A stretch of 64,000 nt of DNA from Allium sativum. Its lineage: Eukaryota > Streptophyta > Magnoliopsida > Asparagales > Amaryllidaceae. The number at the start of each line of letters is the position of its first letter. Positions within the stretch are counted from its first letter, which is position 1. The notes beneath the pieces are model-generated. The model did no database searches, was not told the DNA's origin, and saw nothing but the letters and a program-made list of their open reading frames with translations. The stretch lies in contig CM060910.1 of NCBI GenBank assembly GCA_030737875.1, forward strand, positions 252,682,427 to 252,746,426. Direction: 5' to 3'. Below are positions 34,801 to 47,766 of this stretch, piece by piece. The position numbers and the translations under genes are program-made.

Positions 34801-35055
34801 GGAATAATCGTGGTGCTCTGATAATGGTATGTATATACAAATACTGATTTGTGCTTCAAAGTTATATTATCTAATATATTTTATTCGTTCCGCTGTGGGT
34901 TTGTTATCCTCGTTTTCTCCTATTCTAATATTTCTTTCTTTCTATTTCTCCTCCTCTAACTTCTTTCTAATAATGGTTCGTATTTCTGTGCAATTTGAGT
35001 TGGACGTGTGATGTTATTAGTCGACTCAAAGGGTACGGATTTGCGGGTCGTTTCA
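28868..35055 (+). repeat. 3' LTR of element B
   Basis: It matches the 5' LTR, offset 7622, with one substitution noticed. Its structured domain is at 33617-34668. Confidence 0.95.
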
Positions 35056-35060
35056 AACCA

Positions 35061-38000
35061 ACACTGGGCCCTTTTTATATTAGTTCTTTATTACATTATC
35101 ATTTCAAAATCTCATTTCCCATCTTTCGCGTTCTTTCAAAGCTCTATTTTCTCTCTCGATTATTGGAAAACATTTCCAATATTATAATTCCTTTTTTGAG
35201 AAAATATCTCTTATTCCACTTAGAAACCATTTCTAAATCCTTTGAATTAAACTGATGTTATAAACATCATTATTATAATATAAATCATTCGTTAACTAAC
35301 GACATCACTAACCAACCCTTGCTATCGAGCCTTAACCATTTCTCCGTTAATAATGTAGTCAGTCAAGTTGGGGTATAATTACCTCTCAGACCTTAACTGA
35401 ACAACATGCTCAACTTTGAAACAGTCAAAGTTCACCACTTCAAACAAACCATCGCTTGTGCGACTTTTGGATTTAATCTAAGAACACACTTCCTTTACAG
35501 CAAAATATTGATTACAACAGTAGCGTTACAATCGCTGTTTCCAATACTTGATTTGTAAAACATTGCTTTTAACAACCGCATTACAATCGCTGTGTAGTAT
35601 TATAGAACATTTAATATAGCGTTAAGATCGCTACCAAACAGTTATTATAGCGGCAGCATTAAAATTTGCTATTTAGATTTACCAAAATATTTATTATAAC
35701 AACAGCGTTTAAAATCGCTATCTAAAATATTTGGTTTACAAAATGCAACTTGTATTTATTTATTTCAATAAATAAATAAATTATTTAAATTTGATTCAAA
35801 CAGAAAGTAGAATAACTACTTCCCTAAATTCGATAAAATCGAATTCCAATGAATACTCACTCTCGAATAATCTATATTCGACTTATATTCCAAACTTCGG
35901 AATTTATATCCATTTCAAGTTCATTCAAATTGTAAATTCACTTTTGAATTCATGCTTTCCAAATCCTTACCTAATCCCCTTATAACCCTTCCACTTTACA
36001 AAACATATTTCACTTTATATTTTCCCCTTTTTGAGTAAAACTCGTCGTTTCCCTTTCAAACGTTCATCCATTTCCCCTTTTTCAATCAAAATTCAAATTT
36101 GAAATCATATTTCAAATCTAAATTACCTTTATACATATTTCATTTGCAAAATACTTGGTTTAAGCCATTATTCACTTTAATCGTGAATATATTCCCTTTA
36201 TATACCATCTGACTCATACTTATAAAAATATCTTAAACCAAATTTTTGTTTATAACTTCTATTCGGAATTTACTTATATAAGTCTTGTTTCCTTTACCTT
36301 TCAATCATTTTAAATTTCCTTAATAATTGTTGAGTTTAATCTCAATTCAAATATTGGTTTCGAAAACCCTTTACCACTTTTTCATATAAATTCAAATTTG
36401 AGTTTATATTTCAATTTATCTAATGATAAATAATCCACTTAATTTATATTCCTGTTTAAACCAATTCTTGTTTTCTCCGCTAACATGTTTTTAATTTCAA
36501 CTCTATTACATTTCTATTTTTGAAATAAATTTCCCTTTTTAAAACTCAAATTTTATTTTCTATATTCAAAAATAATTTCCGGTATCTAAAATACCAAGTT
36601 TCTAGGGCCAGGGTAAACCAACATACAAAGTCAATTACTGACTATATAAATCACACCACACCTCAAAATCAAGGAAAAACAGTAATATAAATATCGAGGA
36701 ACCCAGTTGGGTCCCTCCAACCTGTTTCCCTGCATCCACAGATGTTAATCAGCATCAATAATATTATTTCATATCAATATGAGATATCAGAACTAATCAT
36801 CGACCAACGATGTAATCATATCAACCAATTTTATCACCCATTCAACCAAGCAACCATTTCATAGTATAAAATAAATTTAAATTTCGTTTATATAAAAATA
36901 TAAATGAAGCAGAGTTAGTGAGTTTACTCACTGTGTTTTGCAGTTGACGGTTTTGCTTTTTGTTTCGCTTAAAATCAAACGTCCAGCGTTTTACGAAATT
37001 CCAGTAGCGCAGCTCTCTATAATGTCAGCTCTATAATGTAGATTTCTCTTCTTTGGTTCCAACGTGATTGGTTTAATCTAATTCGTTATTTAACCGAGCT
37101 AGTCATCATAAGCCATTTCCTCGTTTCAGCTATTACGGATGAATTCCTCCTGTATTTATTCTCGATCCCAAAACTTCTACAACCCCGCTACGGCCATCTC
37201 TCCCCGACGCCATCATCACCAGACAATTCGAACTCAACCCCTTTTCCACTTTTGACTCTATAGAAATAGGAACACCAAAATGCTATATATCCCAAATACT
37301 ATTTCGCGTCATCACTGGTATAGGCTATACTCCATATTACCATGTTGTTGTGCTTTCAGTCACGTTCCAGGTCCACCGCATCCTTAATTACTAATGACAT
37401 CATTAACCATTTAAATCAATCATTAAATTACCTAAATCCATGTCCTCATCTGTTGACTTCCTCATTCACAATTACCGTCCTTCCCAGAGAAGAGTACTGA
37501 ACCATTTTCCTCCATAATTACCTCATCGATAAAATAAATCACCCATTTAGCTCACGTTAATATCGTCTCCCTCCTTCCTAGTTGCAGTAACATATACCAT
37601 GTTTCTTACCCATAAATCAGTCAAACCAATCACCTACTTCTCAGCAAAAACACCCACGCCATGTACTTAAATGCCGCATCCTTCTCTCCCTTTGAATACT
37701 TTGTTCAACTACCACTGGTCCCTCCTCCACTCTGCATCACCTCGTCGGAGATCGTCGGCCCACCACCAAGACAGTCTCCATCGACTGAGCGCCCGAGTCC
37801 TCAGATCCACACCGCCCACGGTTCCGCCTCCTTTGCGAATGAATTTCAGATCTAGCATACGCTACCAAGAGCTCGAGCTTCTCATCCTCCATCGCAAGCC
37901 CTCAACGCAACCAGTAGCGAGATCTTATCACCAGAAACTCGAAGAAATTTAATTTACGAATTTAGGACTTGTATCCCTTTGTTTTGATTTTGCTTTCTTT

Positions 38001-39287
38001 TGTTTTCTCTCTGAATTATCCGATGGGTTTGTTTGTATTCGATGGCCAGAAAGAGAAATAAGGAGAAAAAAAAATAAGAAGGGTATTTAAAGATATAAGA
38101 GGCGTGACTGTCACGGAATTAATTACCTTGGGGAGCACGACATCAATTTTTGCTTGGGACGCACGAAGATGTCGGTTTGGAGAGCACGGCGTTGTGATAG
38201 CTTGGAAGTCACGGAGTTGAAATCCTTGGGAGGCACGGATGTTTGTTCACTTGGCAAGCACGCTGTTTTTGAATGGAACAGTAGCCGCCATCTTTGACTA
38301 GAAATAAACGAATAATCTTATGAATGAACAGTCTGTTTACTGATAAAAAAACTAATCTTGGTGTAAAAAGGTATTCTGAATCCAACGGGACAAGTTTCGT
38401 CGAATTCCGACATCGTTTGAAAAAATTTCCTTTAAAAAACCAGAAATCAACACGCGTTTAAATTTTTCACGGTCACCAGATAAATCAAATCAACTTGAAA
38501 CTGCGAACACCGACAATAACTTTTCGATACGAACCCAACGGCACTAGTTTCGTCGCATTCTGAGACTGTTGCCCCGGTAGGCTGTTTTTGGCGCGTACCG
38601 CACTGCCCTTCTGAACACCAAATTTGCCGATCTCTAAAAATAACAAATTATATATCTACCCTGACTAAAATCGATGATACGAACTCACCGGAACTGGTTT
38701 CGTGGTCTGATTTGATCGTCTGTTCAAGTTACACTCTAATATCCCTTTATTCAGTTGAATTAATTTAATTGCACTGAACGAGCGTTTACGGCTACCGTGG
38801 TCACATACGACATCGGTTTCCCACGCCACTCACCACCGTACAATAATTTAACGATACGGTCCCAATGAAACTGATTTCGTCGAAATCTGAGTCCGTTTGC
38901 AAAACGGCTATTTTAATGCGTATATTTTAAATAACGATTTCCACAGCGACTATTTCAAAATTTGATTTGACCATAACTAACAAACTATAACACGAAATCT
39001 AGATTTTTCTCTTTCATATGAAAATTATAATCAATATGGTTCCAACGTGTCTTGTTTCATAGAAATCCGACTTATAACGAATCATGTATTCTCAGTTGAA
39101 GTTTAAATCGTAAATTACGAACTGCCGCGACTATTTCGAGCTCGTTTTATAATCATATTATAAATTATACGCTTAAATGTCGTTTTATTAAATAATTCCT
39201 TATAAATTTCTATATATAATTCAAATAAAATATTTAAAACAAAATTAAATATCCAGAATTAACCGGCTGAAAACCCGGGTCGTTACA
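35061..39287 (-). repeat. Right LTR of A, second part
   Basis: It continues A's right LTR after B. It aligns with 13633-17859 at a constant offset of 21428 and ends GGGTCGTTACA before TSD TAACC. It carries the intron-like unit (36730-36931), leader (about 37661-37952) and motif array (38118-38278). Confidence 0.9.
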
Positions 39288-40151
39288 TAACCACACAAAA
39301 ATACCTCACTTATTATAAAACACTCTCTTGGCCACCACATTTCATTTTTCAGCAAAAACATGAAAACCTCCCTTCACAAAATCAGTATCAAATAATATAA
39401 AATCCTATAAATCAAACTATACACATGTTTGGATTCACCATGAGACCCTCTTCAACCTGATGGCCATTTGGTGGAGTTTGAATCAGTCTTCTCAATGAAG
39501 CATAGTACCGCGGAAAAATCTAGGGTTGCTGATTGAGTCTTGTAGGAGCATCGATATGGATTTTCAATGTTATATTTACTTTTATTGAGTGGTTTAACAC
39601 CAGAATGAGGAGTATGGGTGGATTCGGTTGATATGGATGTCGGTGTATCCCTGAACAGTGACGTGAGGCTTGAACTCGGGGTCGAGGAAGGTGAGTGCGA
39701 GCTGAGAGTTTTGGTGATGGATTCAAAGAGGTCGGGGAGGGGAGTGAAATGGTGAAGCTTGTTTTGGATTTCAGGAAGGAATGGAGACATTGGGATGATC
39801 GAAGGAATGGAAATGGTGATACTGGAGCTCGCGTATACTGATTGGGGAAGAAGCATTATGGTGTTGGGCTTGAGAAGGGGTATTAGGCTGGCTAAATAAA
39901 AGGTTAAGGCCTAGGTTTAATATCAATGTCTAAGTTGAATTTAATTTAATAATTGTATAAGTTGTAAATTCAATATCTCGGTCATAATGTATCAGAATCT
40001 CGAACGGTTGAATCCGTTAGGATCATAGGGACGGTGGCTACACCATGGAACTGACTGGGAGAGGATTCGAGCTCGTTACAATTTATGGCGAACTAAATTG
40101 TATGATCAGAATCAACTAACGCAAATAGTTATTTAACGGTTAACGCGTAAT

Positions 40152-40400
40152 GTGAGTAAAACTCACCAACTCTGAACAGTTATATTTTTATAACGTATTC
40201 TTAGAACCGTTAATCATCTGTTGATTGCTGTGTGTTAACTGTTTGGTTGAATTGCGTATGTACTGGCTGAATTATAGATAACGAAATATATATAAATCGT
40301 TAATCGAATATTGATTCTGTTTATCAGAATATTTTATATTTGTATTGTTTAACATCTGTGGATGCAGGGAAACAGGTTGAGGGACCCAACTGGGTTCCTC
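40152..40400 (+). promoter_or_regulatory. Intron-like unit and following hairpin in G
   Basis: The donor palindrome begins at 40152, acceptor GATGCAG ends at 40367 (216 bases), and the 9-bp hairpin with loop AACT follows at 40379-40400. The stem carries the same C-G replacement as A relative to B. Confidence 0.5.
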
Positions 40401-40712
40401 AACATTTGTTTAACTGTTTTTCATATATTGTAATATATGATGTGATATAAATCTGTTGTTATTTATGTGTGTTTGAATGATATCGATCATGGTTATTTGG
40501 TATTCTAAATACTGTAAAAAAATTACTAGAATGTAAAAAGGTATTTTTCAAAAGTATATTTTGAAAATAAATTATTTATATAAAATCAATGGATTTTATA
40601 TATAAAAGGAAAAGGATTTTATAAAAGGAGATAATTATAAAATCGAAGAGTTAAAAAGGGAATTATTTGTAAAACAAAGATAAGTAAAAAATTTGTAAAA
40701 CAAATGCGGAAA

Positions 40713-40838
40713 GGATTATTTATTTAGAAAATAAATAGAATAAAGGATCATTTATTTAGAAAATAAATAGAATAAAGGATTATTTATTTATAAAATAAAT
40801 AGAACAAAGGATTATTTATTGGGAAAATAAATAGAGGA
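40713..40838 (+). repeat. 32-bp tandem repeat, 4 copies
   Basis: A unit starting GGATTATTTATTTAGAAAAT recurs four times with a 32-base period. Each unit holds the self-complementary pair TATTTATTT / AAATAAATA. Confidence 0.85.
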
Positions 40839-41192
40839 GTTAATCGAAAGGAGTTAATCGAACATAGTTAATCAAAATGGAGTTAAACAAAAATGGAAAC
40901 TGACTAGAGATTAATAAGTCGAATGGTTTCCTGAGTATCGATCTGATGTTGGTTTCGGCCTTCGGGGTTTATACTTAGGAAGTTGTTCTCTTGTTAGTTT
41001 ATAGTTAGAGTTTGATAGATTTGGAAGAATAGTGGTACGTAATTAAGCCATGGAGATGTTTTCCAGTATTAATAACGTAAATTTTCTAAACATAGAAAAT
41101 AAGGAAATATGAATATATATATATATGGTTGATGATTGGATCGATAATTCCATGTGGAAATAAGATCATTGTGTGTACACGGACATTTTTCA

Positions 41193-42264
41193 TTTGATAG
41201 TTAAAACACCGACTCTCAAAGTTTTGGCCATTTTAACGTTGTTAATATGGAAAGACCGGTTGGATTATTATCCGAAGAACCACTCTGTATTAGCATAAGC
41301 GTTGTGAATCAAGTATTCTGAATATATTGAAGATGGAGTAAAGTGCAAGGGCTGTTGTATAAATCTTAGGTAAAGATTGCCTAAGATGGATGTACTAAAT
41401 AGTGCCTTCGGTTTGTCCAGTCCTAGGACGACCTGTATGGAAGAATGTCTGACAGAGTATATTTAATTGATCGCGTAAATTGATCTCTTCAAATGTATTT
41501 ATGTTTGGTGGCGGAGGAATTCGTTTCTCTTAGCTGTATACTCGTGGTATTTTTGGGGAAATCAATTTGTGATTTGGCGGGTATGACGATGTGACATTCA
41601 ATTTGAATAAATGTGTGATCTGTCAGAGATAAGCGTGGCCTCTAGCCTCACAACAGGGAAATGACAGAAATCGGGCAGGCATCATGGCTATGTAGGTCGC
41701 ACCTATTAGGGTGTATAATCACCTGATCCAGAGTTTCATTTATTTCTAAAAAATCTATTGTTGATGCTGTCCCATTTGGGAAACGGTTGATGATCCCAAC
41801 CGTTGGTGATATACATTCGATACACTCAAGTGAAATGAGTGGTCAGTCATATGTGGTCGGGTTGCAAGATGTTCTTGTCGAACCCAGTATATTCCTCTCT
41901 AGAGGTACACTAGCGACAGGTGGTTCCATACCTTGTCATAGTTGGAAATCCATTACCCAATACGTGCTTGCGGTTTTGATTGTATACTATATATGTAGAA
42001 CGTGAGATAAAAGTGTTTCTGCTAGATGATTATTATATTGTGTTTGATAGACATTATTATAATATCAAAAGGTTTTTGATATACAGTTGTTTTGGATTCT
42101 CATAAGGGAAAAACCCGTTCCATTATACGGCGTGGTATTATGAGATATCGTCTAATGGCTCAAACTGTTTTAAACTGTTTTTACTCATACCAGTCCCATG
42201 ACTGACCTGGAGTTTATTTTGTTTGTTTTCCCTAAACTCTTGGGTGCCCAATTTTATACGGGCA
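41193..42264 (+). other. Hairpin-rich conserved domain, copy in G
   Basis: Stems include ATCTTAGG / CCTAAGAT (41363-41387), TTGTCC / GGACGA around AGTCCTA (41413-41431), TAGGT / ACCTA around CGC (41693-41705), CAGTC / GACTG (42191-42204) and TGCCC / GGGCA (42245-42264). The second arms change with the first relative to B. The frame is broken. Confidence 0.6.
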
Positions 42265-42621
42265 GTCAAGTAGTCGTGGTTTTACAGATATACTTGGAGA
42301 GCTTGGAGCAGTAGGCTTCAGGATTATATAGCTATAGTTATTTCCGCTATGTTGTAAGTGTTGTACTCTGATAAATGTTACTGTATACATATACTGATTT
42401 TATTTCAAGGATATGTTATCTATTATATGTTGTTCGTTCCGCTGTGAGATTCGTGTTACTCTGATGTTGTATCTTCTTCTTCTTCTTCTATTCTAAGTTT
42501 CTATCTTATCTATTCTCTCCCTTTAACTTCTTTCATTAACTACTAGTATTTTTCGATGTTTGGTTAGTCATCATTGAGTTTATGTTGATAACCAAAGTCG
42601 CTAAAAAACCGGGTCGTTACA

Positions 42622-45499
42622 CTTTCCAACCGCTTCAAGCCAGTAAAAAAACCAACTCGAACCATTCAAAACGATAGATTGTTATTGTTATGGGGTTAAA
42701 TAAACCAAATCACAAAATCATAGACACAAAAGGAAGAATATCTTACAGCGGAATTAATGAAATACAATAGTAGTTCATGAATCTATTAAATAAAATTTCT
42801 AAACTTATACATAATATCATAGTTACAGAATCGAATACAACGGAAGTCTAAATACAATAATTTCTAATACAAAGAAGAAAAAACCAGAACCAATAGACAA
42901 AGATGATGTCTTCAATAGCCACCATCTTCGAAAGGCAGAATCCCAATACTGCAATACTCGGTCTAACCCGAGCAATAATGCAAAATAAAACAACTCGGAT
43001 CAAGGCTAACATTCTTATATCAGTGAATCAACTCAAGTGAAATATTCAATGAAATGCATCAATAACTTAAAGGGTGTTTGGGATTTCCATACTCTAAGGA
43101 TCCGTCAAACTAGATATCCTATAATACAATGCGCTATTATAATAGTGTCTATTCAATAAGTAAAAAATCAAAATAGTGTAAGCGGGTTTACTATTATCAC
43201 CCTTACACCGTTTATACCGTTGCCATACAGTTTGCATATAACACGCCAGTATGTCGATGGATAGGGATGCGCCGTGTACGACAACGTAAAATCAAAATAG
43301 TAGGGGTTCGATAAGGATAATATGACAAGGCACACAAGGAATACCCACGGTAGGATTCTATCGATGCACGCCCAGACCGGTGGTAACGCATAGCCGCGAC
43401 TACCGCCCACATCGAACAACGCTCCCATAATTAAGGGTGTCCACAAATCAAATCACAAAGTAATAGATATGTCTTGAAGAAGTGTGTCCGATAGGAGGTG
43501 CAACCTCACTTAATCACGGTACAACACATGTTTTAGTCATTTCAATTCTGATCCGAAGGTCAAGGGCATCCATCATCGTTCTCTTACTTCATTCTAGTAG
43601 CATTCGTCAAACCAACCTACTTCATTCTGGATTCTCCACCACGTACACAGTTGTTAAAGTGGTTTTTAGTATTGGTAGAGAGCATGACAATATCCAGTCT
43701 CGGTCTCTTTAATAACCAAACGTTTACATTTTATATACCATGGTCGTTTATATTCAAAATCATATTTTAAAATATCATAAATCAATTAACTTCAAATATA
43801 TTTGTTTTATATTTAAACGATTAAGTTGAAATATTCAAACGCCATACACTTGTATTTCAATTGATTCATTATTTATTCTATTCAAAATTTAGATTTGATA
43901 TTTACAAATAGTTTGACAACAAGAATTACACTTGATTTCAAATTTCTATCTCAATTATCATTATTCAAAATCTTTATATCAAACATTTCGGATCTAATAG
44001 TTCAGAACATAAAAAAACTTTAAATAATTAATATAATATAAAATAGTTTAATTTAAAAAAAATAAGTTTATACAAAATAATTTGATTAAATTTTTTATAA
44101 AGTATATATATAATAGTTAAATATTTAATCAAAATAATTATAAGATGTATAATAGTTAAGTTAAATATAGATAGTTATAAAATAATAGTTTTATAAAATA
44201 GTTTAAAGTAGTTTTGTATAAAATAATATCAGTTTAAAATCTAGTTAAAATAATAATCCAATCCGAACCATATATCCATATGTTCAAATTATTAGCAACT
44301 CAATTATCAAAACTTCACTTCAAATTAATTCCAACTTAACATTATATTCAAATTCCAGTACATTTAGATATTATTCAAGTTGGGTTCAAATTTTATTACT
44401 TCAATAAAATTCTCAAAATTTCAAATCTTTTTTAAATAACATTTCCTTCATTTCATGACTATTAAATCTTAGATTTCACGTTTAATCAATTCTAAATATT
44501 ACTTCAATTATATTTAGGCTCAAACCATTCATTTCATAAATTATTATCAAATCAAATTATTAAGTATCATTATCATCACCAATTTCATATAAAACTCATT
44601 TTATCATTTTCTAAATCACAGTTTTTTCCAATATAGCTAAAATTTGAATTCCATTTCAATTTAGTTATTAAACAAATTAAGTTACAATTATATTCCAAAT
44701 CTCTCTTTAAACCTTTCTAACTGTAAAGTATTAAGAAAATCTATTTTTTTAATTTATATTTATATGTTAGATTTAAGATTTAAATAATATTAAATTATAA
44801 CAAAAGATTTAATAAATTACTTATAAAATAATTTAAAATGGTTAAATTTTAAAAATAATATTATAATTAAAATATATTTGCATCAAAATATATTCAAACT
44901 TGGAAAACTATTTTTAAAAATAGACCAACGGTGTCCGTATATAATTTTCTACCTAGGCCAAGTAATACAGATATGTATCATTTCAATCCGTAATTTAAAT
45001 TCCGAATACCGGGTATATGTCATTTAACCAGCATCCCAAATCAATTCAATTCATTTCCTAAATCTATATAGTGATCCGAGTATGTACCATATCAACCCAT
45101 AGGGAACTTACAAAATGAGAACAATATCAATAATTAGCAATATAATATAATACAATATAATATTTGAAGCTTCATTTATAAGCTAACATACACCTATAAG
45201 CATACCCCATCTCCACCACTTCCTCACCCCAAAATTTCAGCCGTGTATTTCGCAAAAAAGTCCCTCCCTTCATTTTAATTTTTATCTTCCGAATGACTGG
45301 GAATCAGAGGAAGTCACCAACATGAAAGTTGGAGTACTCGGTAAGGGATACCTCTTGTAAAAATTTGGTCGAGAACACATGATGGAATTCGCCAGAATCT
45401 GGGTGGAGCATGGTGAAGACGAGTTTTAGAAGAAGGTGAATAGGAAATTTATTTAATTAATTAATTAATTAATGTATTGAATGTTCGTATATTTATAAT
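42622..45499 (-). mobile_element. Highly degraded giant-LTR relic H
   Basis: Weak minus-strand similarity to the LTRs is seen. CTTACAGCGGAATTAATGAA near 42744 resembles CTCACAGCGGAACGAATAAA in A. A hairpin CTCGG / CCGAG near 42960 sits where others carry TGCCC / GGGCA. The long AT-rich part 43730-45180 contains nothing recognisable. The 45200-45440 part is richer in G and C and may be a leader or host sequence. Boundaries are guesses. A (TTAA)n run is at about 45450-45475. Confidence 0.35.
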
Positions 45500-47402
45500 T
45501 TATTCATACTAACTCAGAAGCAATGTGAGAACTCCCTAAACCGATTTAAAGTTATTATAATCTTATTTGATTATATATTGATTACTCGTGGTTGGTATGA
45601 TTGGTTCGTGGATGATGGTTGTTTTTATAGTTTTTTATAATGTCTATGTACATTTGAGCGTTGATAATTATAACGCTTATCTTATTATTGTTGTTTGATG
45701 AATGATGAACTACTGTGGTTGTTATTATTATTGTTAACACAATTGACATCACGAATATGAAATTATTTGGGAATTGATTGAGCCGAGTTCCATTGGAATA
45801 TTAATTGAATATTATATTCATTTAAATGAAATAAGGCGTAAAAATGGAATTTGGATTTTTATGTATGAAGCGATTTAAAAATGAAGTTAATAAGATTTCA
45901 AACAGCTATTGAAGAGTTTGAAATAGTTTTGAAAGAGATTTGAATTAGAAATAGCTTGTTCTAATTTAAAATGGATTTTGAATAGTAAATTCAAAAGTGA
46001 ATTCGAGTTAGATATACAAACTACGTTTTTACTGGAATGGATTTTTCCAATGATCTTATTTATTTTTATAATGGATGTTAGAAAAATTTGGATTTCAAAA
46101 TATTAAATTTTGAAAAATATTATTATTATAATATAATAATAATATGTAATATTCAGTTTTGATATATAATTGAATTTGAAGTTAGAATCGTTTTTAAACG
46201 AGTTTATAAACATTTTACAAAATACGTTTAGATTGAATTGGATGAATTTTATATTAAATAATAATACGGTTTGAATAGGACGTGTCGCGCAGCGATAGTT
46301 CGTGAATTTCAACCATGAACTTCAAACGATCATAACTAATGGAATTTAAATCGAATTTCCCTGAAATTGGAAGGAAACGCTTGTTTCCTATTAATGATAG
46401 CTTTCAAATGAAAGAGGAATTTAGGAATTTCGACTTATAGATTTCAAGTTATGTTTAATTCTATTTTTGAAAAGGTCGGTGTAAACGTAGTTCGATGACC
46501 GCAGCTGGAAATTGTTCGAAATCGCCATATAAAAATTATTAAAATATGGAAAAATTATGATAAATAATATTAAGTGATTATAAAGAGTTTTGGAAAATAA
46601 ATATGAAGCAAATGAACTATATTTCAATTTTTGTGTTTTCAACCTAACTCACTGAATACGGCAAACGACGTTTTTGACATTTAAAGTTAAATATGAATAA
46701 ATAGTTTCAAAGCTATTATATATGGTTTATATAATCTATATATTATTTGTAAGGCAGTTCGACTTGATTTTAAATTATAAATCGAGATTTGGTATGACTA
46801 GGACTAGTCGCTCAGCGATAGTTTGCGAGCGTCGGCCATTGACTCCAAATTTATGTACCGGGAGACCGACCATCAGATTTTCCTAAAACAAAAAGTGTTT
46901 GGTTCTTAATGAAAAAGAGTTTTCAAATGCAAAAGAAAGTTTTAAGATCCAACGATTAGATCTTGAAATAAGTTTAAATCAAATTTGAATAAATTGGATT
47001 TGGATAGAAAGGATATTCATATATTTGGTATTGATTTCCGTTGTGTGGACGTTTACTATTTGGGGAATTTGAAAGATATTTATACCATTATTCCATTTAT
47101 AGTATTCATTGATTACGCGAATTGGTGTTGAATACAAGTGGATGTAAATTTTGTTTAAATCTTATATTTGATATCAATTGGTTTAGGGTTGTCGTGAATG
47201 GTGTCTTCAATAACATCATTCGTTAACCGAGTTAAAGATGAATTTTATGCAATTAATCTTTTAATGAAGTTAACCAAAGTGAAGTTTTCCAATTAATAAA
47301 TTAAATCAGAATGCAAGTACGATTTTGCTCCAAAGAAGTGATTTGGGAAAGTTAAAAGTGATTTACTATAATGATAGTTCATGAATGATTTTGCTTTGAG
47401 TA
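45500..47402 (+). mobile_element. LTR relic F, left part (relative of E)
   Basis: It is homologous to E from about 1600 onward: GTTCGTGAATTTC near 46298 matches 2310, and TGTCGTGAATGGTGTCTTCA near 47189 matches 2960. It is interrupted at 47402 by element D, whose TSD copy GAGTA is 47398-47402. No conserved reading frame is present. Confidence 0.6.
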
Positions 47403-47766
47403 TGTAACGACCCGGATTTCAGAGACCTTGGATATCCGATATATCTCACATATCGAGCGTCCAAGAGTCGACAAAATCCAGATAATTATGAAAGAAAAGA
47501 AATAGATAGAAGATAGAACAAAGACAAGACATCAGAATCTCACAGCGGAACTTGGTTCAATATATTAATAACCCAAAATATTACATAACATAATTCAAGT
47601 ACATTGGAATACTTCATACATAGGGATACATATCATCACAATTACTTACTTAACACTTGTGATACTAACTTGCAGATAATTCTACATAACATATGATCGA
47701 TAAGCCAACACTTCAGATCCTGCCATCCAGCTACTCCAAGTTACCTTAAAACCTGGATCACTTGTC

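Larger units (their letters stand above)
21246..35055 (+). mobile_element. Element B: young complete giant-LTR noncoding retroelement
   Basis: The plus-strand element has 5' LTR 21246-27433 and 3' LTR 28868-35055, each exactly 6188 bp, around a 1434-bp centre. The TSD AACCA (21241-21245 and 35056-35060) is single at the matching site of A's intact LTR (13628-13632), proving insertion. PBS (27436-27447) and PPT (28851-28867) are present. The only LTR difference I noticed is T at 27422 against C at 35044, so insertion was recent. There is no gag-pol, so replication must depend on proteins supplied elsewhere. Total LTR length is about 90 percent of the element, the reverse of an ordinary retrotransposon. 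Confidence 0.95.
12116..39287 (-). mobile_element. Element A: complete giant-LTR noncoding retroelement, split by B
   Basis: The minus-strand element has left LTR 12116-17859 (5744 bp), centre 17860-19728 (1869 bp) and right LTR 19729-21245 plus 35061-39287. Removing element B and its extra TSD gives exactly 5744 bp again. A 5-bp TSD TAACC flanks it (12111-12115 and 39288-39292). The PBS (19715-19726) matches the 3' end of plant initiator tRNA-Met, and the PPT complement is at 17861-17875. The centre has no gag or pol. Centre and LTR are homologous to B, so A and B are one family. The LTR pair shows scattered substitutions (for example 15305 A against 36733 G), so A is older than B. The PBS and the motif before the PPT resemble Ty3/gypsy Tekay-type elements; the superfamily assignment is inferred. 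Confidence 0.9.
39293..42621 (+). mobile_element. 5'-truncated giant-LTR relic G
   Basis: This plus-strand LTR relic ends CCGGGTCGTTACA at 42621. It carries a TATA-like TATTATAAAAC near 39310, a leader, the palindrome GTGAGT-AAA-ACTCAC (40152-40166), GATGCAG (40361-40367), the acceptor hairpin GAGGGACCC / GGGTTCCTC (40379-40400) and the structured domain (41193-42264). U3 is not visible on this side of element A, and it may lie left of 12116. A 134-codon minus frame at 39452-39856 (serine- and proline-rich) lies in the leader and is not recognised. Confidence 0.65.

Noticed and set aside
39452..39856. 134-codon serine/proline-rich minus-strand frame
   Set aside because: It lies antisense in the leader of LTR relic G, with biased composition and no family resemblance or supporting signals.
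42622..45499. tRNA or rRNA genes in the AT-rich region between G and F
   Set aside because: No cloverleaf with the B-box type GGTTCGAATCC or rRNA core sequence is visible here, nor anywhere else I looked in the window.
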